Notes: generated by a model not told the origin, from the letters alone. 64,000 bases of DNA from Fulvia fulva (GCF_020509005.1 NC_063020.1:3162001-3226000), one strand, 5' to 3'. Shown: positions 8,701-16,786, numbered from the stretch's first letter. A program made the numbers and translations.

Positions 8701-10406
8701 TTGTCGGACTCCCAGACAGCACTCTTGACGGCATGGTCTACAACAACATTATGACCGTCACTGACAGGCTCACTAAGGAAGTCGAGCTGATCCCTATTGG
8801 CGCAATGACAGCACAGAATACGGCAAGGCTTTTCCTCAAACATGTGTTCTGTCGGCGCGGGTTTCCTGACACCATTACATCAGACCGTGGCAAGCAGTGG
8901 GTTGCTACCTTCTGGAAGAAACTCTGCAAGATGCTCCGCACAAATCGCAAGCTGAGTTCTTCGTATCACCCAGAAACTGATGGACAGTCAGAACGCACTA
9001 ACCAGGCGATGGAACAGTATCTCCGCATGTTCACCAACGAGGCACAGGATGACTGGGCAGAATGGCTGTGCCTTGCTCAGTTCGCGATCAACAATCACCT
9101 GTCTGAGACTACTGGTGTGTCGCCGTTCTACGCCACCTTAGGATACAACCCTGAGTTCATAGAGCGAGTTGACCTGAACGCTGGAAAGGAGGGAGGACTG
9201 ACCACTCTCCAGCGACTGGACGCGCGATCAGCAGAAACCTTTGTGCGTCGAATTTGCGAGCTTCACAAACACCTTCAAGAGAATATGCGAATGTCACAAG
9301 CTCTCCAAGCAGAGGCAGCAAACCGCCACCGAAGCATTCCTCCAGACTACAAGGTGGGTGATTGGGTGTATCTTAGCACCAAGAACATCCGCACGACTCG
9401 ACCATCTAAGAAGCTGGACAGGAGATATGCCGGCCCTTACCAGATCACGGAAGTTATGCCGGCCAGACTCTCTTATCGACTGAAACTATCAGACGCTCTA
9501 GTAGGACTTGATAACTGCTTCCACACCTCACTACTACAACGAGCCGACCACCCCGATTTCCCACCACTTGAAGGGCAGCATCTGGCGCCGCCACCACCGA
9601 TAACTATCGAACCTGACACCACCGAGGCTGATGCAGCAGCCGATGTAGTGGCAGCACCTACGCACATGTACGAGGTGGAAAAGATCCTTGACATGTACAC
9701 CCGTAAGCGGGCAGGCAAGGTGAAGAAGGGGCACAAGCGCAAAGTAGATACATGGTACAAGGTGAAATGGGCTGGATATCAGAACGAAGAGGATGGTGAG
9801 ACCTGGCAACCTGCAGAGGACATGCTTGAACACGCAGCCGCCGCTGTTGCAGACTTTCACCATAACCGGCCGGAGTTGTCTACGCCTGTAGGCTTCGCAG
9901 CTCCATCTGACTGGTCCCTACCAGCCACTGAGATACTCGGGCTCAACTCGATCAGGGTCATTCCGAAAGACACCGTCACGAATGAGTCGCCTCGAGCCTT
10001 GCCTCTAATAGAATCTGCTCCGCACATATTCGATACTCGAGTGGAGCCTACAGAGCCTGCAATGATACCCAACTTTGGTCATAAGGATCATACGCGAGTG
10101 CGAGCCGAAGACAGACTTAGATCTGGGGCAAGCCAGCTAACTAGGCAACATGTTTCTCGAAGGAAGCCGGTCGAGGATAGTCTTGATAGAGCGAATGCGA
10201 TGTTATCGGATGACGACAGGGCACTAGAGGATGATTCGGCGTTCGCGCGATTATGGAGCTCGACAGGCAAGTGGCCTCACAAGGTGAATAACGCTCAGAG
10301 GACTGAGGCGTGTTTTGGGAGGGGGGGTACTGTCACGGGCAGCCCGCGACCCCTCACTGTAGCTGCGTCGGCCCGGCTGAACCGCGGACCTTCTGCATCG
10401 GGTTAG
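5715..10406 (+). CDS. pol: Gypsy 1 Pol polyprotein (protease, RT, RNase H, integrase, chromodomain)
   Basis: The open frame runs from 5610, but translation probably enters by -1 frameshift at 5715. In order (residues counted from 5610): aspartic protease with VDSAST near 110; reverse transcriptase with LPFGLCNGPASFQ and catalytic YLDD at 528-531; RNase H with ETDSSD near 682 and YTDHKNLEYF; integrase zinc finger HPGR..CRTC near 966; catalytic core with a TSDRG motif and ETDGQSERTNQ; a GPY/F module; and a chromodomain (about 1353-1420; YEVEKILD, WYKVKWAGY, WQPAEDM) that would steer insertion to modified chromatin. A further 150-residue tail follows, and the frame stops 76 nt inside the right LTR. 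All catalytic residues I can check are present. Confidence 0.9.
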   Translation, partial: GKWHDRCLSVVDSGHPNFLGQKEHEIERHGTQETVTDYSEELKISACALDKQQPAVYPHIVLPVMIQQRKARGLVDSASTSLFLDWKFTRKYTIPLIPLTQSRRLTLGDGTATARQITHAAPVDVVIGDHHEQMLCYVTDLEYDIVFGLPWLTAHNPNIFWETGEVAFRSDYCFGHCLQNKTPTTVQSLNHREKKKQAPVRYGPEPFTGDVASFTAGGAELNASSYDLEDIDDEEVDCQGVSQRAWGMYAHRPGAECFYIMPTRRESDGGELKLSAMAADDLDQFLNKQFNHNPKEKLPPMYHDIADAFSAKDHEGLPPHRLGVDHEIHIKPDGPQEPPYRKPYGLAEKENEAVKKWLDEQTSEGKVRKAGQKTNQSPAPVLVVRKPGGGLRVCIDYRGLNAITIKNRYPIPLIQETLNRMHGKKYFTKLDIVAAFNKLRIAEGHEWLTAFATRYGIYECLVLPFGLCNGPASFQSYINKVLQEHLDDFVSAYLDDVLIFSDTLEEHIEHVRKVLTKLRDAGLTVDIDKSEFHQQKVKYLGLIITPDGIEMDPEKLECIQTWEAPENLKDVQAFLGFANFYRRFIEAFSRIAAPLTNLTKSDGPSNHKNRRIQWSLDCQRAFDNLKAAFSKAGMLAHYVPGRETVIETDSSDFVNAGVLSQYDENGVLHPVAFYSKKLSPQECNYEIYDKELLAIIKAFEEWRPELACEADDEDSQPVKIYTDHKNLEYFMTTKQLNRRQARWAEFLSQFNFKIIYRPGLQGTKPDSLTRRSQDLPQGVDDPRNQHQHQTLLPPKRFLKIASLQATVEDAPEEEEPVPLNPEAEEFMPTERDAPTEQPATRESQREAELEYRMSTAYVTDNELKTAIKDLQKDRTPTLLQRAKIHPAHCKVDGDLLYVRNQYDGWSLWVPNDQALQTRIIKINHDAPAAGHPGRARTYELVAREFYWPGLARSVRRYTANCRTCRTTKSLHSQPLGLLQPLPVPDRPWKHIAVDFVVGLPDSTLDGMVYNNIMTVTDRLTKEVELIPIGAMTAQNTARLFLKHVFCRRGFPDTITSDRGKQWVATFWKKLCKMLRTNRKLSSSYHPETDGQSERTNQAMEQYLRMFTNEAQDDWAEWLCLAQFAINNHLSETTGVSPFYATLGYNPEFIERVDLNAGKEGGLTTLQRLDARSAETFVRRICELHKHLQENMRMSQALQAEAANRHRSIPPDYKVGDWVYLSTKNIRTTRPSKKLDRRYAGPYQITEVMPARLSYRLKLSDALVGLDNCFHTSLLQRADHPDFPPLEGQHLAPPPPITIEPDTTEADAAADVVAAPTHMYEVEKILDMYTRKRAGKVKKGHKRKVDTWYKVKWAGYQNEEDGETWQPAEDMLEHAAAAVADFHHNRPELSTPVGFAAPSDWSLPATEILGLNSIRVIPKDTVTNESPRALPLIESAPHIFDTRVEPTEPAMIPNFGHKDHTRVRAEDRLRSGASQLTRQHVSRRKPVEDSLDRANAMLSDDDRALEDDSAFARLWSSTGKWPHKVNNAQRTEACFGRGGTVTGSPRPLTVAASARLNRGPSASG
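10317..10327 (+). other. polypurine tract of Gypsy 1
   Basis: An all-purine run GGGAGGGGGGG lies three bases (TAC) before the right LTR. This is the expected primer for plus-strand synthesis. It also lies inside the pol frame. Confidence 0.75.
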
Positions 10407-10514
10407 CGCGGCTTGGCTTTACTTTATAACTTCGCCGCGCCTCGCGCTCCTCTTTCGTAGCTTCGTAGAACAACAACTATCTCATTCGGACCCTATGGTA
10501 CGCGCGCCCTTACA
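10331..10514 (+). repeat. right LTR of Gypsy 1
   Basis: 184 bp, TGTCACGGGC to CCCTTACA, with no difference seen from the left LTR. It is followed by the duplicated target CTAAG. The end of pol is encoded in its first 76 nt. Confidence 0.95.
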
Positions 10515-10649
10515 CTAAGATAGGAATGAACTATAAGAAGGCAGCACCTACATACTCACCTATAGACAGCTATAAGGCCCTCAAATCTTCAAGCTATATA
10601 GTGGAGAGGTATAATAAGGCAGAGTACTAGAGTATTAATAGTACTTAGA
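10515..10649 (+). mobile_element. Copia relic, segment 3 (between the two Gypsy elements)
   Basis: A 135-bp AT-rich sliver of the host Copia element. Read on the plus strand it continues the RT region that stops at 3292 (KIGMNYKKAAPTYSPID then SYKAL), with Gln codons turned to TAG. It ends with TTAGA, the target duplicated by Gypsy 2. This shows that both Gypsy elements entered the same Copia copy only about 130 bp apart. Confidence 0.8.
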
Positions 10650-11092
10650 TGTCATGGTCTCCCCACAGAGTGTACAGAAGGTGGGGACAGAAGAGCCTCA
10701 GAGTGCTCAGAAGTCGTCAAGAAGTGACAGTCCAGCTTGGTGTGTGAGCGCCAAGAATCACATGCCCCGCAACATTCACTACGGGACCCAGCCCTCCAGA
10801 TTCACCCCTCTACCAAACCTTGAAGCACGTGGAAGACTCGGATCGTAGGGCAGGTTGGAATAAGGTTTTGAGCAAAGCTGCTAAGCGCGGCTTCGCACGG
10901 GTTAGCCCTGTTGATGCGGGGACACGCACTCGCGAGGGTCGCGTATAAATATCTGGCCTTCCCCAGGCCTCTCTTGCTTTCTTCGTCTTTTGTTTTGTGT
11001 AGCAATCATACCATACCCTTTTGCATCTGCACTTCGCACCTGCATTCTCGCTTTCACCCTTGCATCTCACAGGCCAGGCTCTCGCCCTGACA
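10650..11092 (+). repeat. left LTR of Gypsy 2
   Basis: 443 bp starting TGTCATGGTC and ending CGCCCTGACA. It holds a TATAAA at 10944-10949 and, 41 nt on, GTCTTTTGT (10985-10993), which pairs with the primer-binding site. Near its left end TCTCCCCAC and GTGGGGA could form a short hairpin. Confidence 0.95.
10944..10949 (+). promoter_or_regulatory. TATA box of Gypsy 2 LTR
   Basis: TATAAA in the LTR, 41 nt before the inferred transcript start at 10985. This is almost the same spacing as in Gypsy 1. Confidence 0.65.
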
Positions 11093-11094
11093 TC

Positions 11095-11103
11095 ACAAAA
11101 GAC
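11095..11103 (+). other. putative self-priming primer-binding site of Gypsy 2
   Basis: ACAAAAGAC begins 2 nt after the left LTR and is the exact reverse complement of GTCTTTTGT at 10985-10993. Length (9 nt), offset from the LTR (2 nt) and distance of the partner from the TATA box match those of Gypsy 1, which points to Tf1-like self-priming. Confidence 0.6.
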
Positions 11104-11134
11104 CAACAAACCGTCAACCACTCGAGTCATCCTC

Positions 11135-12295
11135 ATGGGTGACCACGCCACCGATGGAGGTGTCAACCTCGACAACCAAGACACTCCATTCCACTTCAGT
11201 GAGTGGACTGACATCCCCTTCTCGAACGCCGCTGCCTTCGGTGCCTGGGCAAACGCCAACCCCGACACCGCCTACGCTCTCATCAACCGCACCGTCTCCT
11301 CTTTCCGCGAGACCGCCCAGCAGGTCGAGCAAGCAAACAACCAAGCAACATACCTTCAAGGTATTGTGAACACCTTCCAGAACCTCGCCCCGCACGCCGA
11401 CGACAACCGCCGCCAGCACTTCTCCAAGAAGGTCAACGACCCAGACGAGTTCGACGGCAACAAGAGCAAGTTTGAGGCATTTGAGACACAGCTCACCATC
11501 AAGCTGTTGGCTAATGCCGACCACTTTCCGCAAGAGAAGGACAAAGTCACGTACGTCTTCTCCCTCCTTCGGGGAGACGCCGCGGCTCAGGTACAACACT
11601 ACATCGACAACGCCACGCAGACTATCGGCTGCCCGGACGTCCTCACCTTGATGCAGGACCTCCGTGCTGCCTTTGGTGATCCAGACCGTAGAGCCACCGC
11701 CCAGAACGCCATCCACAACCTCCTCCAGAAGAACAAGAGCTTCGCCGAGTACCTCGCGGCCTTCAACCGCGACATCGGGTTCACCGGCTACAACGAAGAG
11801 ACCAAGAAGAGCACTCTCCGCCGTGGTTTGTCAGCAGAGCTTCTTCGAGCCCTCGAGGACAAGGACGTCGGTGCTATGAGCTTCCGTGAGCTCGTCGAGA
11901 CCTGCCAGCGCCTCGACTCCAACATGAAACACACCGCCTCTCTCCTCGCTTCCCGTTCTCAAGGTCGTCAGCCTCGTGGTCCCGGAAGCCACTTCGCTGC
12001 TCCACTAGGCGCCGCCGCTCCTACGGCTCTCCCTCCCGTCTCTGTAGGTGACGCTATGGATCTCAGCGCTGGTGCCGCCGTCCCTCGAGTCCAGGGCCTC
12101 GTCAACGGTAAGCTCACTCCCGAAGAGAAGCTTCGCCGTCGCCAGGCCGGACTCTGCACCTACTGCGGCGGTCCAGGCCACATCGCAGCCAACTGTCCGC
12201 AGCTCGCTGCCCGTAACGCCCGCAACCCGGTTCGCGGCGCTGTCGGCGCTATCGAGCCTGCTCCTGCTGCTCCCGCTGAGCAGGAAAAAGCCTAG
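11135..12295 (+). CDS. gag: Gypsy 2 Gag protein
   Basis: A 386-residue Gag. I start it at the ATG at 11135, just after the LTR and PBS, although the frame is open back into the LTR (11021). A retrotransposon-Gag capsid region follows a short N-terminal part (FDGNKSKFEAFETQL near residue 105, then LRGDAAAQV). A classic CCHC zinc knuckle CTYCGGPGHIAANC lies near residue 343. It is about half the size of Gypsy 1 Gag and lacks the long charged N-terminal coil. It stops at TAG 12293-12295, two codons after the probable slip site. Confidence 0.9.
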   Translation: MGDHATDGGVNLDNQDTPFHFSEWTDIPFSNAAAFGAWANANPDTAYALINRTVSSFRETAQQVEQANNQATYLQGIVNTFQNLAPHADDNRRQHFSKKVNDPDEFDGNKSKFEAFETQLTIKLLANADHFPQEKDKVTYVFSLLRGDAAAQVQHYIDNATQTIGCPDVLTLMQDLRAAFGDPDRRATAQNAIHNLLQKNKSFAEYLAAFNRDIGFTGYNEETKKSTLRRGLSAELLRALEDKDVGAMSFRELVETCQRLDSNMKHTASLLASRSQGRQPRGPGSHFAAPLGAAAPTALPPVSVGDAMDLSAGAAVPRVQGLVNGKLTPEEKLRRRQAGLCTYCGGPGHIAANCPQLAARNARNPVRGAVGAIEPAPAAPAEQEKA

Positions 12296-12320
12296 GTCTT
12301 CCTCATCGACGCGATGAAGA
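12283..12320 (+). promoter_or_regulatory. probable -1 frameshift site, Gypsy 2 gag/pol
   Basis: The pol frame is -1 to gag and is closed by TGA at 12277-12279. The shift must therefore happen between 12280 and the Gag stop at 12293. That window contains GGAAAAAGCC: the A-site codon AAA re-pairs perfectly after slipping, while the P-site GAA does not. Seven nt beyond comes a possible hairpin: TCTT (12297-12300) and CATCG (12304-12308) against CGATG (12312-12316) and AAGA (12317-12320). It is less canonical than the Gypsy 1 signal. Stop-restart translation is an alternative. Confidence 0.5.
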
Positions 12321-15300
12321 CCAAGAACAACGTTTACCGAAAGTGAAGAGAGGAAAGAAGTTGAGGATCAATACAGCACAGCTAGACCTGTACGACGAGA
12401 CGGGCAAGGACCACGCTTGCAAACCGTTCGTCACGAATGCAAATATCGGCTCAAAGAAACTCTCTTCTTCCAATCTCACTCTCATGGACACTGGCGCACT
12501 AGGCGAGTCTTTTATGGACTATAAACTCGCGACCTCTCTCAACCTCGAACCCCAGGAACTGAAGTACCCTCGCACCCTTGAACTCTTTGACGGCACGGAG
12601 ACTACCACTGGTAAGATTACTCATGTTGTACACACGTCAATCACCCTCGGAGGCAAGCGTATGTCGATCACCAGCTTCCTTACGTCCCTACCGCATCAGA
12701 AGTTTATCCTCGGCCTCCCCTGGTTCAGACGACACCGACCTATCATCGACTGGACTTCCCTTACTGTCAGCTTCCCTCCAGAAGTTCCTCCGGCACCTCC
12801 GCCTTCTCCGCCGCCTCAGCGCGGTCCTGAGTATACCAAGATCTTCCAGGTGAACGCCGCTGCCTTCACCACTGCTGCTAAGCAGCCCAAAGCTCAAGTC
12901 TTCGCCGCCTCTCTCCGCGATATCGACATCGCCCTCGAGAAGCTCGACAAGAAGCGTACACCTACCGACCCTGCTACGAAGGTCCCTCCTTGGGCACACC
13001 ACATCCTCCACGTATTCGATGCTAAAGCCGCAGACGAGCTACCTCCTCATCGCCCTCACGACCACAAGATTGAGCTAGAAGAAGGTGCAGAGACACCGTT
13101 CGGACCGTTATATTCCATGTCCCGAGAAGAGCTTATCGTCCTCAAGAGATACCTCGAAGAGAACCTAAAGAAGGGGTTCATTCGAGCGAGCCGTTCCAGC
13201 GCTGGCAGTCCCGTCATGTTCGTCAAGAAGCCCGGCGGTGGTCTACGCTTCTGCGTAGACTACCGAGGCTTGAACGCTGTTACAAAGAAGAACCGCTACC
13301 CAATACCGTTGATTCAGGAGACGCTCGAGCGCCTCTCTAAGGCCAAGTACTTCACCAAGCTCGATGTCATCGCTGCGTTCAACAAGTTACGAATGGCAGA
13401 AGGACACGAGTATCTCACAGCCTTCCGTACTCGCTACGGGCTGTTCGAGTCGCTCGTTATGCCCTTCGGCGTTTGTAACGGGCCTAGTACCTTCCAGAAC
13501 TTCATTAACGACATCCTTCAGGAGTTCCTCGATCAGTTCTGCACTGCCTACATCGACGACATCCTAGTCTACAGCGAGACCAAGGAGGAGCACCGCGAGC
13601 ACGTCTGTAAGGTCCTTCAGAAGCTCGCAGACGCCGGCTTGCAGCTCGACATCGACAAGTGCGAGTTTGAGAAGACCGAAGTCAAGTTCCTTGGTTTGAT
13701 CATTACCGCAGACGGCATCAAGATGGACCAAGAGAAGATCGACGCTATCGTCGAATGGGATGCTCCTACGAACGTCAAAGAGGTCCAGGGTTTCCTAGGC
13801 TTTGCCAACTTCTACCGCCGCTTCATCCACGCATTTTCGGGCGTGGTACGCCCTTTGACGAAGCTCACGCGCAAGGGTGAGAAGTTCGCCTGGACCGACG
13901 AATGCCAGGAGGCTTTTGACTTGCTCAAAGCGAAGTTTGTTGAGAACCCGCTTCTACGGCACTTCGATTTCGAACTGGAGACCCGTGTAGAGACCGACGC
14001 ATCCGACGGCGTGGTGGGCGGTGTCCTGCTACAACGCCGCTCGCCTGAATCCCCCTGGTTACCTGTCGCCTTCCTCTCCAAGAAGATGACCGCCACGGAG
14101 TGTAACTACGAGATCTACGACAAGGAGCTTCTCGCCATCGTCAAAGCTTTCGAAGAGTGGCGCCCCGAGCTCGAAGGCTCTGCTATGCCCGTCCAAGTAA
14201 GCTCCGACCATAAGAACCTCGTCTACTTTATGAAGAGCAAGCTGCTCAATCGTCGCCAGGCCCGCTGGAGCGAGTTCCTCTCCCGGTTCAACTTCGTGAT
14301 CTCGTACACGCCCGGCAAGGCCAACTCGATGGCCGACGCCCTTACCCGCCGCCCTGGTGACTCTCCAGTTGATCGAAGAGGGGGCCGGCAAATCGCAGGG
14401 CAACAAGTCATCAAAGAGCACAACCTCTCTTCCGAGCTTCGAGAGTACCTATCGAACGGCCAGCCTACGCTCGCCGCTTCCTTTGCTACTCTCGTGCTCG
14501 CTCCTGCCTACCTTGACGAGAGTGACGATGAATCCGAGCCTGAAGAATACGCCTCGGACGCTGAGGACTTGAACGACGATGAAGAGGGCTCAGTAACGAC
14601 CGACGGCTCATCCGAATCAGACTTTGAGGGGTTTGATAATGAGGAGCAGCCCGAAGGCATCATGGCACGAGTACGAACAGCGTACGATGCCGACATAGAC
14701 GCCCAAGAGTTAGTTCAGGCCCTTGAATCTGGCGCGAGGACATTCCCGGGCTTCTCGCTGTCCGAGTGCGAGCTCCAGGGAGGTGTCGTCTACTTCCGTA
14801 AGAAGCTTTACGTACCGCAGCCCGAAGGCTCTAATATCCGAGCTGAGATTCTTCAAATCATCCACGACTCCGCCTCTGGGGGTCACCCAGGCGTAGCCAA
14901 GACCCACAAGCTCCTCGCTAGGTATTACTGGTGGCCGCATTCCTGGAAGGACGTCCGCCGCTACGTGCTGAACTGCGCTGCTTGCCGAAGAGCCAAAGCT
15001 AACCGCCACCGTCCCCACGGTCTCTTGCACCCTCTCCCGGCTCCTGATCGTCCGTGGAAGCACATCACTATGGACTTTATCACCGATCTTCCTCACGGCA
15101 AGACCTTCAGCGGCGTGAAAGCAAAGGCCCTTCTAGTGATCGTGGACCGTCACTCCAAGGACCGGTACATGATCCCGTGCTGGAGCATGACCGCAAAGGA
15201 GACTGCTCGCTTGTTCTACGAATTCGTCTGGCGCTTTCAAGGCCTCCCGGATAGCATCACCTCTGACAGAGGCACCCAGTTCATCTCGCACTTCTGGAAG

Positions 15301-16542
15301 CGTCTGTGTGCTATCCTAGGCATCAAGCATAACCTCTCGACCAGTTTTCAGCCACAGACCGACGGCCAGACCGAAATTACGAACGCTATCCTCGAGCAGG
15401 TCCTTCGTTGCTTCGTCGACTACCACCAGAAGGATTGGCCTCAGCATATCCCTGCGGTGGAGTTCGCTACTCGTAACTGGGACTCGGAGACTACTGGCTA
15501 CTCTCCCTTCTATACTACGAGAGGTTACCACCCTCGTACAGGCATGGAACCAGAAGAACCTCTCCCGCCTACCGAAGACGCAAACGAGCAAGCAGCAGAC
15601 GAGTTCGCTACTATGCTCTCACAGATCCATGAAGAAGTTCACGACGAGATGGTGTACGCACAAGCAATCTACGAGGATCAAGCCAATCGTCGTCGCCAGC
15701 CAGCTCCCGACTACCAAGTAGGCGATATGGTCTACCTCAACTCCAAGAACATCAAGACAGACCGCCCCTCCAAGAAGCTGAACTGGAAGAACCTAGGTCC
15801 TTTTGAGATCACCGAGCGTATCAGTTCACACGCCTACCGTCTAGCTCTTCCTGCGAACATAAAGATCCACGACGTCTTCCATCCCGTACGCCTTCGGCCG
15901 TCGGCTGAGGACCCATTCCCGAACCAAAACCAAGACATGCCAGGTCCTCCCGATGAAGTAGAAGTCGACGAGCCTGTTAACCTACCTTCTGACGACTATG
16001 CCGTCCGCAAGATCCGGGGAATCCGCGTAGAGCCCAACGACGTTGAAGGACTACCGCCGATCAAGTATGAAGTCGAATGGCAAGGTTGCCCTGAGTGGGA
16101 TACCTCATGGGAACCTATCCAACATATCATCTTCAATCGTCAAGCAATCGAAGAATACCACGCCCGCGCAGACGGCCCAGAAGTCAACATCGGCAGGCTC
16201 TTCGAATCTGAGCTTTTCGACGGGGCTTACCAATGGTGTATCGACCATGACATCAGGCCTAGGCCTGGTACTGAAGCTGAACATCCTCGATATGTGGAAC
16301 TACTACGGCTTCGTAGGAACTCAGCTTTGTTCGGGGGGGCTACTGTCATGGTCTCCCCACAGAGTGTACAGAAGGTGGGGACAGAAGAGCCTCAGAGTGC
16401 TCAGAAGTCGTCAAGAAGTGACAGTCCAGCTTGGTGTGTGAGCGCCAAGAATCACATGCCCCGCAACATTCACTACGGGACCCAGCCCTCCAGATTCACC
16501 CCTCTACCAAACCTTGAAGCACGTGGAAGACTCGGATCGTAG
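12286..16542 (+). CDS. pol: Gypsy 2 Pol polyprotein (protease, RT, RNase H, integrase, chromodomain)
   Basis: About 1,418 residues. There is no convincing ATG at the start; the frame begins inside the end of gag. Residues counted from 12343: aspartic protease MDTGALGES near 48; RT with MPFGVCNGPSTFQ and catalytic YIDD at 403-406; RNase H with ETDASD near 549 and SSDHKNLVYF; integrase zinc finger HPGVAKTH..CAAC near 848; core with a TSDRGTQF motif and TDGQTEITN; a GPF module; chromodomain about 1218-1276 (YAVRKIRGI, YEVEWQGC, TSWEP). The frame runs 199 nt into the right LTR before stopping, so up to 66 C-terminal residues are LTR-encoded. Confidence 0.9.
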   Translation, partial: KSLGLPHRRDEDQEQRLPKVKRGKKLRINTAQLDLYDETGKDHACKPFVTNANIGSKKLSSSNLTLMDTGALGESFMDYKLATSLNLEPQELKYPRTLELFDGTETTTGKITHVVHTSITLGGKRMSITSFLTSLPHQKFILGLPWFRRHRPIIDWTSLTVSFPPEVPPAPPPSPPPQRGPEYTKIFQVNAAAFTTAAKQPKAQVFAASLRDIDIALEKLDKKRTPTDPATKVPPWAHHILHVFDAKAADELPPHRPHDHKIELEEGAETPFGPLYSMSREELIVLKRYLEENLKKGFIRASRSSAGSPVMFVKKPGGGLRFCVDYRGLNAVTKKNRYPIPLIQETLERLSKAKYFTKLDVIAAFNKLRMAEGHEYLTAFRTRYGLFESLVMPFGVCNGPSTFQNFINDILQEFLDQFCTAYIDDILVYSETKEEHREHVCKVLQKLADAGLQLDIDKCEFEKTEVKFLGLIITADGIKMDQEKIDAIVEWDAPTNVKEVQGFLGFANFYRRFIHAFSGVVRPLTKLTRKGEKFAWTDECQEAFDLLKAKFVENPLLRHFDFELETRVETDASDGVVGGVLLQRRSPESPWLPVAFLSKKMTATECNYEIYDKELLAIVKAFEEWRPELEGSAMPVQVSSDHKNLVYFMKSKLLNRRQARWSEFLSRFNFVISYTPGKANSMADALTRRPGDSPVDRRGGRQIAGQQVIKEHNLSSELREYLSNGQPTLAASFATLVLAPAYLDESDDESEPEEYASDAEDLNDDEEGSVTTDGSSESDFEGFDNEEQPEGIMARVRTAYDADIDAQELVQALESGARTFPGFSLSECELQGGVVYFRKKLYVPQPEGSNIRAEILQIIHDSASGGHPGVAKTHKLLARYYWWPHSWKDVRRYVLNCAACRRAKANRHRPHGLLHPLPAPDRPWKHITMDFITDLPHGKTFSGVKAKALLVIVDRHSKDRYMIPCWSMTAKETARLFYEFVWRFQGLPDSITSDRGTQFISHFWKRLCAILGIKHNLSTSFQPQTDGQTEITNAILEQVLRCFVDYHQKDWPQHIPAVEFATRNWDSETTGYSPFYTTRGYHPRTGMEPEEPLPPTEDANEQAADEFATMLSQIHEEVHDEMVYAQAIYEDQANRRRQPAPDYQVGDMVYLNSKNIKTDRPSKKLNWKNLGPFEITERISSHAYRLALPANIKIHDVFHPVRLRPSAEDPFPNQNQDMPGPPDEVEVDEPVNLPSDDYAVRKIRGIRVEPNDVEGLPPIKYEVEWQGCPEWDTSWEPIQHIIFNRQAIEEYHARADGPEVNIGRLFESELFDGAYQWCIDHDIRPRPGTEAEHPRYVELLRLRRNSALFGGATVMVSPQSVQKVGTEEPQSAQKSSRSDSPAWCVSAKNHMPRNIHYGTQPSRFTPLPNLEARGRLGS
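16333..16339 (+). other. polypurine tract of Gypsy 2
   Basis: Seven G residues followed by CTAC just before the right LTR. This is the same layout as the Gypsy 1 tract, which also ends a few bases short of the LTR. Confidence 0.6.
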
Positions 16543-16786
16543 GGCAGGTTGGAATAAGGTTTTGAGCAAAGCTGCTAAGCGCGGCTTCGCACGGGTTAGC
16601 CCTGTTGATGCGGGGACACGCACTCGCGAGGGTCGCGTATAAATATCTGGCCTTCCCCAGGCCTCTCTTGCTTTCTTCGTCTTTTGTTTTGTGTAGCAAT
16701 CATACCATACCCTTTTGCATCTGCACTTCGCACCTGCATTCTCGCTTTCACCCTTGCATCTCACAGGCCAGGCTCTCGCCCTGACA
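16344..16786 (+). repeat. right LTR of Gypsy 2
   Basis: 443 bp with no difference seen from 10650-11092. It is followed by the duplicated target TTAGA and then by Copia relic sequence. Confidence 0.95.

Larger units (their letters stand above)
3293..10514 (+). mobile_element. intact Ty3/Gypsy chromovirus 1 (7.2 kb)
   Basis: A complete LTR retrotransposon: 184-bp LTRs (3293-3476 and 10331-10514) in which I see no difference, a 5-bp target duplication CTAAG (3288-3292 and 10515-10519), a primer-binding site, open gag and pol frames, and a G-rich polypurine tract. The order protease, RT, RNase H, integrase, chromodomain marks a chromovirus. Base composition is normal and no RIP is visible, in contrast to the surrounding Copia relic. 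Identical LTRs and open frames indicate a very recent insertion that may still be active. Confidence 0.95.
10650..16786 (+). mobile_element. intact Ty3/Gypsy chromovirus 2 (6.1 kb)
   Basis: A second complete element of another lineage: 443-bp LTRs (10650-11092 and 16344-16786) in which I see no difference, a 5-bp duplication TTAGA (10645-10649 and 16787-16791), a primer-binding site, open gag and pol, and a G-run polypurine tract. Its LTRs and Gag are unlike those of Gypsy 1, though Pol shares the same domain order and chromodomain. No RIP is visible. It is a recent insertion. Confidence 0.95.

Noticed and set aside
10802..11005. Frame antisense to the Gypsy 2 LTR, present at both ends
   Set aside because: It occurs twice only because the LTR is duplicated; it has no recognisable domain.
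11114..11716. 200-residue open frame antisense to Gypsy 2 gag
   Set aside because: Val/Gly/Leu-rich mirror of the codon pattern of the true gag frame; no independent evidence.
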